From JBBDYD01 sp040901865 (lineage in GTDB: Bacteria; Bacteroidota; Ignavibacteria; UBA10030), in the NCBI GenBank assembly GCA_040901865.1, contig JBBDYD010000068.1, forward strand, positions 1 through 6,257: a stretch of 6,257 bases of DNA. Direction: 5' to 3'. The notes beneath the pieces are model-generated. The model made no database searches. It was not told where the DNA came from and was given only the letters and a program-made list of their open reading frames with translations. The position numbers were made by a program, and so were the translations under genes. Positions 5,978 to 6,257 of this stretch are shown one piece after another (positions within the stretch are counted from its first letter, which is position 1; each line of letters begins with the position of its first letter).

Positions 5978-6257
5978 ACGTTTTTTGAAATGATGATTTC
6001 CTCGTTTTGCACAACGACGCGATACGGCTCAAGGGGTCTTGGCGGAGGACCTGCGACATTCCTTCCGTTCAGATCGTACTTCCCGTTATGGCACGCACAC
6101 CAGATCACACCCATATCACTTCGATACTGTACCGTGCAGTCGAGATGAGTGCAGGTGGCATCGAATGCCCTCAGTTCCCCGGAAGCGGTCCGGATAAGGA
6201 TGACCGGCTTCGTGCCGAACTTGACGATTTGCCCGGTGTCCTTGGCGAGGTCTGCAA
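5974..6257 (-). CDS. Rieske 2Fe-2S protein, C-terminal part (5' end outside window)
   Basis: The last 93 residues are visible. CTHLDC (Cys35, His37, Cys40 of the fragment) and CACHNG (Cys53, Cys55, His56) supply two Cys and two His ligands to the 2Fe-2S cluster, plus the disulfide pair Cys40-Cys55. The AGPPPRPL segment (68-75) is the usual proline loop that covers the cluster. The N-terminal signal/transmembrane helix lies outside the window. It accepts an electron from quinol at cytochrome b and passes it to a c-type cytochrome on the periplasmic side. In high-potential Rieske proteins the second box is CHGS-X-Y; here it is CHNG-K-Y, keeping Tyr but losing Ser, which suggests a lower-potential, menaquinol-type centre. 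Its stop overlaps the cytochrome b start (ATGA), so the two are co-expressed. Confidence 0.96.
   Translation of the reverse strand, partial: ADLAKDTGQIVKFGTKPVILIRTASGELRAFDATCTHLDCTVQYRSDMGVIWCACHNGKYDLNGRNVAGPPPRPLEPYRVVVQNEEIIISKNV

Noticed and set aside
4976..6148. A 390-codon open frame on the plus strand
   Set aside because: It lies opposite cytochrome b and the Rieske gene, both certain from motifs. Its product is highly charged, without domains, and is explained as the antisense shadow of membrane-protein codons.

Overview
The window is a dense block of electron-transfer genes, all on the minus strand, so it reads from right to left. It appears to come from a Gram-negative, respiring bacterium with menaquinone-type chemistry. 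A signal-peptide-bearing beta-barrel shows there is an outer membrane. The four exported proteins (at 1-1210, 1218-2516, 2797-3336 and 3450-4901) have likely export-signal ends followed by Gln (ASA-Q, TG-Q, AA-Q, SA-Q). This habit is common in the Bacteroidota/Chlorobiota (FCB) group. Ignavibacteria-like or a relative is my best guess, but this is inference and not a firm identification.

Right half (3450-6257): the end of a Rieske iron-sulfur protein, a fused b6/subunit IV-type cytochrome b, and an 11-haem c-type cytochrome with a C-terminal membrane anchor. Both junctions are 4-base ATGA stop/start overlaps, so the three genes form one translationally coupled operon. No cytochrome c1 or f gene is present; the 11-haem protein sits where one would be expected. 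Next, after a 113-base gap carrying a sigma70-like promoter, comes a small tetrahaem c554-like periplasmic cytochrome (2797-3336). It is closed by a strong intrinsic terminator (2728-2766).

Left half (1-2516): a second transcription unit with an outer-membrane beta-barrel of 432 residues. Seven bases later comes a multihaem cytochrome that runs off the left edge, with 13 CXXCH sites in the 403 residues visible. The two gaps (2517-2796 and 3337-3449) hold the regulatory signals. No RNA genes, mobile elements or CRISPR arrays were seen.

Working model (inference): menaquinol is oxidised by the Rieske/cytochrome b core and electrons pass to the anchored 11-haem cytochrome. The tetrahaem shuttle may then carry them across the periplasm to a porin-plus-multihaem pair, which may form a conduit to the cell surface. 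Altogether at least 28 c-type haems, two b-type haems and one 2Fe-2S cluster are encoded in 6.3 kb.
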